DNA of 64,000 nucleotides from Flectonema sp. DT1601. Lineage: Eukaryota; Euglenozoa; Diplonemea; Diplonemida; Diplonemidae. A program made the translations under genes and the position numbers. Shown one piece after another: positions 39,216-49,166 of the stretch (positions are counted from its first letter, which is position 1; the number at the start of each line of letters is the position of its first letter). Where the stretch lies: positions 201,001-265,000 of the forward strand of contig OZ025821.1 of NCBI GenBank assembly GCA_964019425.1, in the 5' to 3' direction. The notes under the pieces are model-generated. The model ran no database searches. It had not been told where the DNA came from and worked only from the letters and a program-made list of their open reading frames with translations.

Positions 39216-41453
39216 ATGGATGTTCCGGAGGCAAAGGTGAGCCAGATGCGTAATTTAGCCAACCGGATAGAACGCATGGAGGAGAGCATTTTACTCCTTG
39301 GAAGAATGCTTCAAAAAGCAAAGCGAAGAGGTGATGTGAGAAAAATTGAACTACTGGAAGTGGTGACTCCATTTGTTGCTGAACGTCTTGAGAGACTTCG
39401 GAAAAGAGAAGAATCCGTAAGCAATTCAACGCAACAAACATTACGAGCAGCGCTGAAGAGAGAACGTGATATGAAAACTTTTACACAAATAGAGAATATG
39501 AAAAAGATACTTAATTCACAGTTATTCAATGCTGACGACTACACGCAAACTGAAAGCAACAGCTCGCGGTCCAGCTGCACCGATGGTTCTTCTTCCAGAA
39601 GTTCTAGTCAACCGAACCCTGCTATCTTTTATAATCAAAATGTTGCTCGTCGAAGGGACAGTCACAGCCACCGTTCTACATCCCAAAAAAAAAAGAAAAA
39701 AACAGACAAAAGTAAACGGAGGAAATCAAAGGAAAGAAATAAGATAAAATCAGCATTGCGACCACCAGAGTACCTCATGGCTGGTTTCGGTATGCGAGAA
39801 GGGTTTGCGCAACATGCTCACCACGTTGCCCAGCCAGGTATGGTTCCACTTGGATATTCATATTCCACACACGTGGATCCTTATAATGTTAATACTTATG
39901 GAGGTATGCCTCTTCAGTATGGTAACTTTCATCAACATCATCACCACCACTACCACCACCACCAGCATCAACATCATCACCACCACCACCATCAACATCA
40001 TCAATACCACCAGCCAGTAGTACCTCAACATGTAGCGTACCCTTCACAACCACCACCTCTACCCGCACCTGCTGGTGTTGTTAATCCGTATGCTCATTTG
40101 CAGCAGCAGCACCCACAACAACAGCAACACCAACAGCACCAACAGCAACACCAGCACCAACAGCACCAACAGCAACACCAACAGCAACAGCACCAACAGC
40201 AACAGCACCAACAGCTACACCAACAGCAGCAATTACAGCACCAACAACAGCAGTGGTATCCACCGGGTCAAGTTGCTGCTGCCCAACTCAGTTCCAGTGA
40301 TCTTCACAATCAAATTGACCAACAGTTTGGTCTCATTCCCCAACCTGTTCAAAATGCTACTCCTACAGCTATGGCAACTGTACCATCAGCAACTATGGGT
40401 GCGGAAAGTATAAATGTTGTTGAAAGTGTAGCGAATAGTCAGATGATCGGCGGGTCTCCTCAAATGGCTGTCTCGATTCCACCTGTTGATAGAGTTGAAA
40501 AGAGAATGTCAGCTGCAGCTGTTGTACCAGTTACTGAGGTAGCATCCCCTCCTAAGGTGGAACGCATTTCTGATTACAGTAAGAGTCCTTCCTTGGAGGC
40601 TCCTCGATGTTCACCTGTTGAACCAACTCATCCCTTGGACAAACAACCATACAATGTTATAAAGGGAATTCAGAATACTGTTGTCGCTAATTGTTTACAC
40701 TTACTGTTTCAAAGTCTCTTACGAAGCCGAGACGAAACCGAAATATTCAACTTACCTTACAATGAGGCTTCAGATAAAAAGTGGAGGTCAAGAAAGAGAT
40801 TAATTGACACTCTCAAGGTTGGAATGCCATCAAAAATAGACAGCATAGATATCGAGCCTGGGTTGAAATCCCACACAGCAACTGAATTACTTCGGTACTA
40901 CAATGAAGGAACAGGTCCTTGTTTGCCTTATGAAAATAGGTTCAGAGAATTGTTGCTGGTGTCCCCGAATAGAAGTTGTATAGCAGCCATGGGGATGGAT
41001 GCATCAACGGTGGCTATTTTAAACTCGTTGTTAAATTATATTAGCGACGTCAAGTGTAGTGGTGTTATTACGAGGAATCTCGCGCAGTCATTTGCCCCAA
41101 ACTGGAGTGGAGGAGATATCGACAGCCTAGCAGAAGCATTCGGTAGACTTGCTCCAGACAAACAGGAAGTGGTGAAGTTACTTCCTCCAACAGCACCGTC
41201 TTCAGTCGCAGGCAGCTCTCACAGCATTCAGAATGTTAAGTCTCAGCGATCAACAACTCAGCGTATTGTTCAGGCTGCTGTTAGAGAGGATCTCTTTGAT
41301 GATAATGATGAGGACGATGACTTCATGGGTGGAATGCGAATGTTCGATTTTTCAAAATCCACGAGAAAAAAGAAACCCCCGCCGACAGCAGCTCTCAGCA
41401 GCAGTTCTCAGGGAAAGCAATCCGACAGAAGCTTTGATTTCGATGACTACTAA
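39216..41453 (+). CDS. His/Gln-rich protein with degenerate RhoGAP-like domain
   Basis: 745 codons. Residues 1-110: alpha-helical coiled coil (RNLANRIERMEESILLLGR). 110-180: Ser-rich then a Lys cluster. About 240-275: a His run with Gln and Tyr. About 295-350: a long Gln/His repeat (CAACAGCACC codons). From about 478 to 640 there is a globular domain whose order of blocks fits RhoGAP: IQNTVVANCLHLLF, ETEIFNLPYNEAS (position of the arginine finger, here Asn), HTATELLRYYNEGTGPCLPY and LNYISDVKCSGVITRNLAQSFAPNW. An acidic and basic tail follows. RhoGAP domains stimulate GTP hydrolysis by Rho-type GTPases; without the arginine finger it would bind but probably not activate. Euglenozoa have few Rho GTPases, so another partner is possible. 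The domain call is inference from block order. Confidence 0.65.
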   Translation: MDVPEAKVSQMRNLANRIERMEESILLLGRMLQKAKRRGDVRKIELLEVVTPFVAERLERLRKREESVSNSTQQTLRAALKRERDMKTFTQIENMKKILNSQLFNADDYTQTESNSSRSSCTDGSSSRSSSQPNPAIFYNQNVARRRDSHSHRSTSQKKKKKTDKSKRRKSKERNKIKSALRPPEYLMAGFGMREGFAQHAHHVAQPGMVPLGYSYSTHVDPYNVNTYGGMPLQYGNFHQHHHHHYHHHQHQHHHHHHHQHHQYHQPVVPQHVAYPSQPPPLPAPAGVVNPYAHLQQQHPQQQQHQQHQQQHQHQQHQQQHQQQQHQQQQHQQLHQQQQLQHQQQQWYPPGQVAAAQLSSSDLHNQIDQQFGLIPQPVQNATPTAMATVPSATMGAESINVVESVANSQMIGGSPQMAVSIPPVDRVEKRMSAAAVVPVTEVASPPKVERISDYSKSPSLEAPRCSPVEPTHPLDKQPYNVIKGIQNTVVANCLHLLFQSLLRSRDETEIFNLPYNEASDKKWRSRKRLIDTLKVGMPSKIDSIDIEPGLKSHTATELLRYYNEGTGPCLPYENRFRELLLVSPNRSCIAAMGMDASTVAILNSLLNYISDVKCSGVITRNLAQSFAPNWSGGDIDSLAEAFGRLAPDKQEVVKLLPPTAPSSVAGSSHSIQNVKSQRSTTQRIVQAAVREDLFDDNDEDDDFMGGMRMFDFSKSTRKKKPPPTAALSSSSQGKQSDRSFDFDDY

Positions 41454-41792
41454 TATCATTGTCGCCTTTGGTTGAAAAAAAAAAAAAAAGAAAAAAAAAA
41501 AAGAAGAAAACCATTCAGATAAGCCTTATATTCTGTTGAATAATACCTGACGCACGATGACATAATACATAACGGCTCTTAATACTCCTTTTGTGACCTT
41601 TATCAAAGTTAGTTTGTACATATTACCTCTCTCTGTTAGAAGTTATTTATCTGTGGGTGAGAATGATCTCCCTTCTATTTACTCTTTCACTGTTTTTGAA
41701 AAAAAGAAAAAAAAAAAAAAAAAAAAAAAAAATAGATTATCCATTGTGACTGTCTTGTCATTTTTTTTTTTAAAAATCTTAAAAGGGGTTAT
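41454..41792. other. 3' flank and homopolymer spacer
   Basis: Long A runs, no gene recognised. Confidence 0.4.
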
Positions 41793-42200
41793 AGCCCAAA
41801 ATACACCGAACCTGTGACCTGGAGTCCCAACTTCATAGCTGGGTATGACCCCAACTTGTGATGAGGTATTATTCATACAACACCATGAGGGTTCAGAGTG
41901 TAATTATCTAAAATATTAGAGGTCAGACAGGAGACAACAGAAATCCAACATCATGAATCTTTGGAAGAGTGGTCCAGCTCGGTATGTGTACAGGGCTGAC
42001 ACCTACACAGAGAAAAGTCTCCGCTGAACTATATTCAGAACTGCAACTTACTAGTTCAGAGCTCTCAGTTTCTGATGACATTTTATATGGCTGAGGAGAA
42101 AGTTGTTATAAATAGGAATAAATTGAACCCGTGGAAGCGTTTCTGTACAAAAATTGACTTACGAGTTACCAAAGCCCCGGGTTCGGTGTATTTTAGGCCA
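41793..42200. mobile_element. MITE-like inverted-repeat element, about 410 bp
   Basis: The left end AGCCCAAAATACACCGAACC and right end GGTTCGGTGTATTTTAGGCC are inverted repeats of about 20 bp with two mismatches. Near the left end there is an inner GGGTATGACCCC palindrome. No coding capacity; no clear target duplication. Confidence 0.55.
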
Positions 42201-42704
42201 CCTGTCCATTTTGAAATATCTTTCGTAACTTTTCTGTAATAAAGAATCTCAAAAGGATTTCTTCTCTACAGTAATTTGAGAAATAAAAAAAAAAAAAAGA
42301 CTCCAATTCGTTATAACATGTTCTAAATTCATATTTTGGTTTTTCAGTTTCTGTATCCGTTTAAAATGTATTTTCTAATTTATTTTCTTTACACCAAATT
42401 CCTATTTATATTTGTTCTCGAGGAGAGTTCTCGAAGAGCTGCCCTATTCTCTTTTGGTGTCCATTTTACTATTTTGATAGGAAACTTACTCCACAATTAG
42501 GCTTTGCAACCCTTCTGATTAGAAAAAAAAAAAAAAAAAACTAAAAAAAAGAAATTTTCTCCGTATTTCCTTCTTAAATAGATAATTGTTATAATTCGTT
42601 CTGTCTTACTCTTGAGGCTCACTTACTGCATCTGATGTACAATAAAATAAAATAAATATTATTTCAATTGTGAGGTGTGAGTCTCTTCTTATTGTTTTTA
42701 TTAG
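42201..42704. other. AT-rich spacer before the satellite
   Basis: No gene recognised. Confidence 0.4.
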
Positions 42705-44552
42705 TCAAGGTAACCCCCCCCCCCCCCCCACTAAATGTTACTCAATGCCTCCTGTTCAAGTCAAATGTTGAGACTGACTTACTTCTACACCATACTGATG
42801 AGAGAGAATAGTATCAAGTTACCCCCCCTACTAAATGTTACTCAATGCCTCCTGTTCAAGTCAAATGTTGAGACTGACTTACTTCTACACCATACTGATG
42901 AGAGAGAATAGTATCAAGTTACCCCCCCTACTAAATGTTACTCAATGCCTCCTGTTCAAGTCAAATGTTGAGACTGACTTACTTCTACACCATACTGATG
43001 AGAGAGAATAGTATCAAGTTACCCCCCCCCCACTAAATGTTACTCAATGCCTCCTGTTCAAGTCAAATGTTGAGACTGACTTACTTCTACACCATACTGA
43101 TGAGAGAGAATAGTATCAAGTTACCCCCCCTACTAAATGTTACTCAATGCCTCCTGTTCAAGTCAAATGTTGAGACTGACTTACTTCTACACCATACTGA
43201 TGAGAGAGAATAGTATCAAGTTACCCCCCCTACTAAATGTTACTCAATGCCTCCTGTTCAAGTCAAATGTTGAGACTGACTTACTTCTACACCATACTGA
43301 TGAGAGAGAATAGTATCAAGTTACCCCCCCTACTAAATGTTACTCAATGCCTCCTGTTCAAGTCAAATGTTGAGACTGACTTACTTCTACACCATACTGA
43401 TGAGAGAGAATAGTATCAAGTTACCCCCCCTACTCAATGCCTCCTGTTCAAGTCAAATGTTGAGACTGACTTACTTCTACACCATACTGATGAGAGAGAA
43501 TAGTATCAAGTTACCCCCCCCACTAAATGTTACTCAATGCCTCCTGTTCAAGTCAAATGTTGAGACTGACTTACTTCTACACCATACTGATGAGAGAGAA
43601 TAGTATCAAGTTACCCCCCCCCACTAAATGTTACTCAATGCCTCCTGTTCAAGTCAAATGTTGAGACTGACTTACTTCTACACCATACTGATGAGAGAGA
43701 ATAGTATCAAGTTACCCCCCCTACTAAATGTTACTCAATGCCTCCTGTTCAAGTCAAATGTTGAGACTGACTTACTTCTACACCATACTGATGAGAGAGA
43801 ATAGTATCAAGTTACCCCCCCTACTAAATGTTACTCAATGCCTCCTGTTCAAGTCAAATGTTGAGACTGACTTACTTCTACACCATACTGATGAGAGAGA
43901 ATAGTATCAAGTTACCCCCCCCACTAAATGTTACTCAATGCCTCCTGTTCAAGTCAAATGTTGAGACTGACTTACTTCTACACCATACTGATGAGAGAGA
44001 ACAGTATCAAGTTACCCCCCCCCACTAAATGTTACTCAATGCCTCCTGTTCAAGTCAAATGTTGAGACTGACTTACTTCTACACCATACTGATGAGAGAG
44101 AATAGTATCAAGTTACCCCCCCTACTAAATGTTACTCAATGCCTCCTGTTCAAGTCAAATGTTGAGACTGACTTACTTCTACACCATACTGATGAGAGAG
44201 AACAGTATCAAGTTACCCCCCCCCACTAAATGTTACTCAATGCCTCCTGTTCAAGTCAAATGTTGAGACTGACTTACTTCTACACCATACTGATGAGAGA
44301 GAATAGTATCAAGTTACCCCCCCCACTAAATGTTACTCAATGCCTCCTGTTCAAGTCAAATGTTGAGACTGACTTACTTCTACACCATACTGATGAGAGA
44401 GAACAGTATCAAGTTACCCCCCCCCACTAAATGTTACTCAATGCCTCCTGTTCAAGTCAAATGTTGAGACTGACTTACTTCTACACCATACTGATGAGAG
44501 AGAATAGTATCAAGTTACCCCCCCCACTAAATGTTACTCAATGCCTCCTGTT
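42705..44552 (+). repeat. 100-bp satellite array, 18 full units
   Basis: The unit starts with a run of 6-17 C, then (T)ACTAAATGTTACTCAATGCC, CTCCTGTTCAAGTCAAATGT, GACTGACTTACTTCTACACC and GATGAGAGAGAATAGTATCA. Units are almost identical; they differ mainly in the C-run length and one T/C or T/A change. One unit (near 43432) lacks about 8 bp. Alternate pairs share variants (ACAGTATC every second unit near 44000-44400), showing amplification of a two-unit block of 201 bp. It ends partway through a unit, 125 bp before the next gene. The many frames across it are by-products. Confidence 0.95.
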
Positions 44553-44677
44553 TCATAGTTGCAGTACTTTGTATTAAATTCCCTGCTAAAAATAATAATA
44601 AAAAATATTGTAAGAAGTCTTCAGTAAATAAATCTTATTATCACCTCACAGGATATTAGACAAACCCAGATACAAGA

Positions 44678-45409
44678 ATGGATAAGAAAACGGGTCACGT
44701 TATTTCCGGAGCACTGACGACTATCATTTTAGTCTTCGCTGCATGTGCCCTCACTGATGGAAGATCTTTCCTTGACATGAAAGGAAATGATAAGGTACTG
44801 AAGATTGAGGGAGAGTTTTCTGAGGAAATTCGGATTACTAATATTCTAGGGCTTGGATACCCATACGGAATGGGTGTGTTTAAAGATCAGTTTGGAAATG
44901 ATTGGACTGACGGTAAGAATAAAGCAGACTACAACACCAACCCTGCTACACAATTGGCTGTCAAGCCAGCTCACTTCGTTAGACTTCTTGAGTGTGACGA
45001 TCACCAGGACAGAGGAATGCTATTCGGTGCCTGCACCTTCATCGCATGCGTTGCTGCAAGCATCACAGTCATCGCTAACTTCGGAGGTACCCACACTGGT
45101 CAGCGTAAATACGGAAAGATCGCTGTTGCCGGTCAGGTGTTATTATTGATTTTCACCCTTCTTGCATTCGCTGTCGCAGGTTCCTTCTATAATGAGGAAT
45201 TCGACTGCATGTGGCACAAGACAAATGTAATTAAAATGACCATCAAGGATTACTTTGACCTTAAATATGCTCTTCCATTCCACGTTATTTCATTCGTGTG
45301 CTCCCTTGTTTGTTTAATTCTTTTAATCTGCTCTGGTGTATTGAACGGCGAAAGCAATGCTGATGATGATGACGATGCTCAGGATGAGGATGGTGCTCCA
45401 GATCAGTAG
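44678..45409 (+). CDS. four-TM protein, claudin/PMP22-like layout, paralogue 1
   Basis: 243 codons. It has a short cytoplasmic start (MDKKTGHVISG), TM1 at about 9-28, an extracellular loop with GYPYGMGVFKDQFGNDW and HFVRLLECDDH, TM2 about 115-137, TM3 about 147-168, a short loop SFYNEEFDCMWHK, TM4 about 200-223 and an acidic tail (DDDDDAQDEDGAPDQ). Conserved Cys residues in both loops could form disulphides. The four-TM layout with a large first loop recalls claudin/PMP22 or kinetoplastid amastin-type surface proteins, but no signature proves it. The acceptor CACCTCACAG is 27 bp upstream. Paralogous to 46882-47619; together a tandem duplication. Confidence 0.8.
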   Translation: MDKKTGHVISGALTTIILVFAACALTDGRSFLDMKGNDKVLKIEGEFSEEIRITNILGLGYPYGMGVFKDQFGNDWTDGKNKADYNTNPATQLAVKPAHFVRLLECDDHQDRGMLFGACTFIACVAASITVIANFGGTHTGQRKYGKIAVAGQVLLLIFTLLAFAVAGSFYNEEFDCMWHKTNVIKMTIKDYFDLKYALPFHVISFVCSLVCLILLICSGVLNGESNADDDDDAQDEDGAPDQ

Positions 45410-46305
45410 ATGTGTTTATGTTTCCTCTTTTTATTTTCTTTTTTTTTGAAGGTGACCTGAAAAAGAAAAAAAAAAATAGTTATATTGGGGAGGGGGGGGG
45501 GAGAAAGGCCTTTTTTTGAGGTTTTTTCTGGCTTTTTTTTTTAGTGTTCCTTTTTCGATTTAGTTTTCTTCCCCATTCCTAGTCCCACCCCTGTATGGCA
45601 TGTGCACACTTCTCTTCCCTCCCCGTACTTGCCAAATTAAAATGGGGGGGCGATGTTGTCCATATGACACCCTATATCGCAAAAGGGCGAGTGTTGTTTC
45701 CCGATCCTTTTTATCCCCAATTATACACAACAAGGACCTACTCCTCGGTGGAGGCTCTGAAAAACACTTTTTTGACTTGTTACAAATTTTCCTCTTTTCT
45801 TTTTGAGGTGAATGAGATATCGTAATAAGGTTTTGTCTTTAAACGATTGTTGTAGTAAGAAGGTGTCTACACATGCGGGCCTCTGCCGAACCGAGTTGGT
45901 TATCTTTGCGGTGTTAGCTTGTAATAACTTGTCAATAGTTCAATGTGAAGCCAAGCACCCCACCCACCGTTCTCGTCTCTTATCGCTCCCCACATCGCAG
46001 CCGCCCCCTCTCAATATATGCTAGAAGAATCCGGAAGAAAAAAAAAAAAAAAAAAAAAAAAAAATAAAGAGTACGACCACACATTGATATATTTATCAAG
46101 CTCTTTTACAAGTTACCGCAGTGAAATACTGTTGTGGAAGTTTGTATTCAAAATGGGTTACTTGTCGGTACACAGGTTCCTTCTAAATTCCATCTGCTCT
46201 GTCATCATATTTATTTGCTCTGAGGCTGTTGCTGTTGGCCTTTGGAACCCACAACCACTAATCACCCTCTTTTGTTTTTGTTTTTTCGGAATGAATTAAC
46301 AACTT

Positions 46306-46336
<31 letters not shown>

Positions 46337-46411
46337 TTTGTTTCTATTTTTAATAACACAAAAAAAAGTAAGGTTCCAGCTATTGTATAATGTACGAAAA
46401 AAAGAATCCGG

Positions 46412-46445
<34 letters not shown>

Positions 46446-46881
46446 GTAACTGCAAATTTTGGATGCTATCTTTTCTGTATTACTATGTTACTTCATCCCC
46501 CACACAGTACAAGTGGTTCCCTTCTATGTTTTCTTTTTTCTAAACGTAATTTTCTTTGATTAACAACTACAAATATTTTTTCAGTCAAGTACTTGATTTA
46601 ATCTTGTTACTGTTTTTACATTGTCAAAGTTTCACCCCCACACAGTACATGGATATTTAAACAAGTATTACATATTAGTGATGTACAAGTGTAAACCGTT
46701 GTCTAACTTTTTAGCTACTACTACTATAAAGTGAAGTTAAAAAGCAAGAAAGGGGGGGACCTGGGGGGGGGGTATTGTGTTTCCGAGTGTTCTTTTTTTG
46801 TGATGGAAAGATGACACCGTTGTACTCCTTTGTATTTTATTCAAAAAAAGGATTATTTTGAAAAAAAAAAAAAAACACAAA
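45410..46881. other. spacer between the four-TM paralogues
   Basis: Homopolymer-rich. It contains the 3' half of repeat family F at about 46530-46640 (TTTGATTAACAACTACAAAT, CAGTCAAGTACTTGAT, TACATTGTCAAAG). No gene supported. Confidence 0.45.
46530..46640 (+). repeat. dispersed repeat family F, copy 3 (3' half)
   Basis: Shares TTTGATTAACAACTACAAAT, CAGTCAAGTACTTGAT and the TTACTGT.TTTACATTGTCAA extension with 58725-58832. Confidence 0.8.
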
Positions 46882-47619
46882 ATGGGAGCCAAGGGTCACG
46901 TTATTGTCGGATCGCTGTCACTGATTTGCTTAATATTCGCAGGTACTTCTTTGACTGATGGGAAATCTCTTGTGAAGTTGAACGAATTGCTGGACTTGAC
47001 CAAAACTATCGCGCCAGAGACGACGCTCGTATCAAAGACAATTCCTGGAATCTACTTCCCTTACGGAATCGGAGTGTACCAGGACACCTACGGAAACAAG
47101 TGGTCTGAAGGAAGTGCAATGAAGAACTACTTCGTCGACCCTGCAGGAAACGTACCAGCTACTTTGGTTCAGCAGCACCCTGCTCACTGGGTTACTCTTT
47201 TAGAATGTGATGACCACAAGTCAAGAGGTCTTTTAATTTTATCAAGTGGACTGATTGCCTTAATCGCAACATTCTTTGCAATTGTCGCGTCATTCGCTGG
47301 TGTTTACACTGGTAAGGGTATCTTTGGAACCCTTTCGTTGGTCTGCAACATCTTGATGGTTTTATTCTTCCTTATTGGACTGGCTGCCATGGGATCTTTC
47401 TACAACGAAGGGTTTGATTGCAACGACAACACTGGAGCTTCATTCGAAATCACAATGAAGGATCACTTTGATCTTGGTTACGCTCTTCCATTCTTCGTTG
47501 TTGCTATGCTTGTTTCAATTGTAAATGTTGTTTGTATCTTCGTCTTCGGTGCTATGGTTGAGGAAGAGTATGACGACGACTCTGAGGGATCATCTGAGGG
47601 TGCTCCAGATGATGAATAG
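46882..47619 (+). CDS. four-TM protein, claudin/PMP22-like layout, paralogue 2
   Basis: 245 codons from MGAKGHVIVGSLSL; an in-frame Met 24 bp upstream (46858) gives a poly-Lys extension from an A run and is less likely, because the paralogue starts at the equivalent of 46882. Same layout as 44678-45409: LTDGKS after TM1, IYFPYGIGVYQDTYGNKW, WVTLLECDDH, GSFYNEGFDCND, TMKDHFDLGYALPF before TM4, and an acidic tail (EGSSEGAPDDE). Half to two thirds of aligned residues look identical or similar. Probably a surface or endomembrane protein. Confidence 0.8.
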   Translation: MGAKGHVIVGSLSLICLIFAGTSLTDGKSLVKLNELLDLTKTIAPETTLVSKTIPGIYFPYGIGVYQDTYGNKWSEGSAMKNYFVDPAGNVPATLVQQHPAHWVTLLECDDHKSRGLLILSSGLIALIATFFAIVASFAGVYTGKGIFGTLSLVCNILMVLFFLIGLAAMGSFYNEGFDCNDNTGASFEITMKDHFDLGYALPFFVVAMLVSIVNVVCIFVFGAMVEEEYDDDSEGSSEGAPDDE

Positions 47620-49166
47620 GTGTTTTGCTTTTTTCATGTTCATTTTTTTTTTTCTTCTCCCCTCATTTTTTTTCCATTTTGTTTTATCATCGAAAAAGCA
47701 GACGGTACTGTTAGGCCCCCTCCCCTTGCTGTAAGACTACACGTTTCTTTTTCTTTTGTTTTTTTCTCTCTTTTTTTTTCTTTCTTTCTCTTGTTTTTTT
47801 CCCTACTGAAGGGAAAAAAAAAAATAAAAAAAAAAGAAAGAGAAAGAGATAAACGAAATTAGAAATGTTGGTAGTCTTATTTTGGCTGGCAATTCGTCTT
47901 GTTTTAAGGTAACCAAATGTATATCGCTTTATTTTAGAAAAAAAAAAAAAAAAAAAAAAAGTACAAACCCCATCCCCCATTCTTTCTTGATGCTGAATTA
48001 CTGCTTTTAAAACAGTACATAAGAAAGCCTTTCCTTTTTTTTTTTTAGCTGCGCGATGGCGCTGGCAACAACAATCCCTCCTTCCATTCCCTGTATCGTT
48101 TCCCCATTAGCCCTTCTATAATTCCCCGGCTGAGTGTAAAAAAGCGAAATCCACCTGGAAAAAAAAAAAAAAGTTGCTACGATTTGTTTTTTTTGTAGCC
48201 TGTTTATTTTTCTTTTAAGTTAACCTCACGTATTGTTTTTCGGGACAGCACCTGGAAAAAAGATTCGGGCACTTGTTGATGGGGAGTGTCCTCCTGCTTC
48301 CCTTTCCCCGTAGTGTATAAGCTTCAAAAAGTGTTCCCCCCCATTGATATTAACCGCCACTGCTACACTATTCTATAGGTGAGTGCCAGCATGTTTAGTA
48401 TTTGTTTTCTTTCTTTTCGACAAGTGCTTTGATTGAATGTAAATGCTGTGCTGCTGTACATTTTTTTTAATTTTTTTTTTATTTTATCTTGGCAAATATG
48501 ACCTGACAGCAAAAAAGATTTTTTTTTTTTAAAGTTCACAAGGCTGCTGTTGGTGACCTCCTCTTTCGACGTCTCACGAGATTTCCAATTCCGGTTGCAT
48601 CTAAGGATTATTTGTATCCACGTGGGTAAGGTTGTTAGGGGACTGAACACACCATATAAAGCCACCGCCACCACCACCCCACTTCATTTGAGGAACTGCA
48701 AACCTTAGCCGAATTATGTTCACTGTTCGGCGCATTCGATCTGTCATGGAAGAAAAAAAAAAAAAAAAAAACAAACCGCACGCTTCCGCTTCCCCCTTTC
48801 CAATATTACTATACTAAACATCGTTTTGTTTTTTTAAGATTATTTTTTTTTTGGGAAAAAAAAAAAAAAAAAAAAAAAAGGAAATAAGGGATCGGGAAGA
48901 AGAAAAGAAAAGAAAAGATGATGTGATGGTGGATTTAACGCAGCTTATGTAGGGAGAAAAGAACGAAAGAAAAGAAAAAAAAAAAAAAAAAAAAAAGCTT
49001 TTTTTTCTCTTCTTCTTTTATTCCCATTTTGATTGCTTTTACTGTGTGAAATTATTAAAAGAAACCAACAATTCAAAACCATTATTGCAGGTGAGGAAAT
49101 TAATCATGCGCTAGTTCCAAATATATATTTTTAGAAAAGGTTGTTTAAAATATTTTTTTTTCAGCG
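47620..49166. other. homopolymer-rich spacer
   Basis: Long A and T runs; no gene or repeat recognised up to about 49090. There CAGGTGAGG (49089-49097) and TTTTTTTTTCAG (to 49164) could bound a 73-bp leader intron of the next gene, or the latter may be a trans-splice acceptor. Confidence 0.4.

Noticed and set aside
39900-40260. His- and Gln-rich frames in the other two frames (Ile/Thr- and Asn/Thr-rich ORFs)
   Set aside because: Frame shadows of the CAN-type codon repeat in the RhoGAP-like gene.
43337-44430. Several 66-88 codon repeat frames
   Set aside because: By-products of the 100-bp satellite; they break wherever the C run changes length.
42705-44552. CRISPR-like array or hammerhead ribozyme repeats (CTGATGAG in each unit)
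   Set aside because: Units are whole tandem repeats without unique spacers, in eukaryotic DNA. The CTGATGAG is not followed by the GAAA core and second stem a hammerhead needs.
46018-46559. Poly-Lys/poly-Phe containing ORFs in spacers
   Set aside because: Generated by A and T homopolymers; no conserved sequence on either side.
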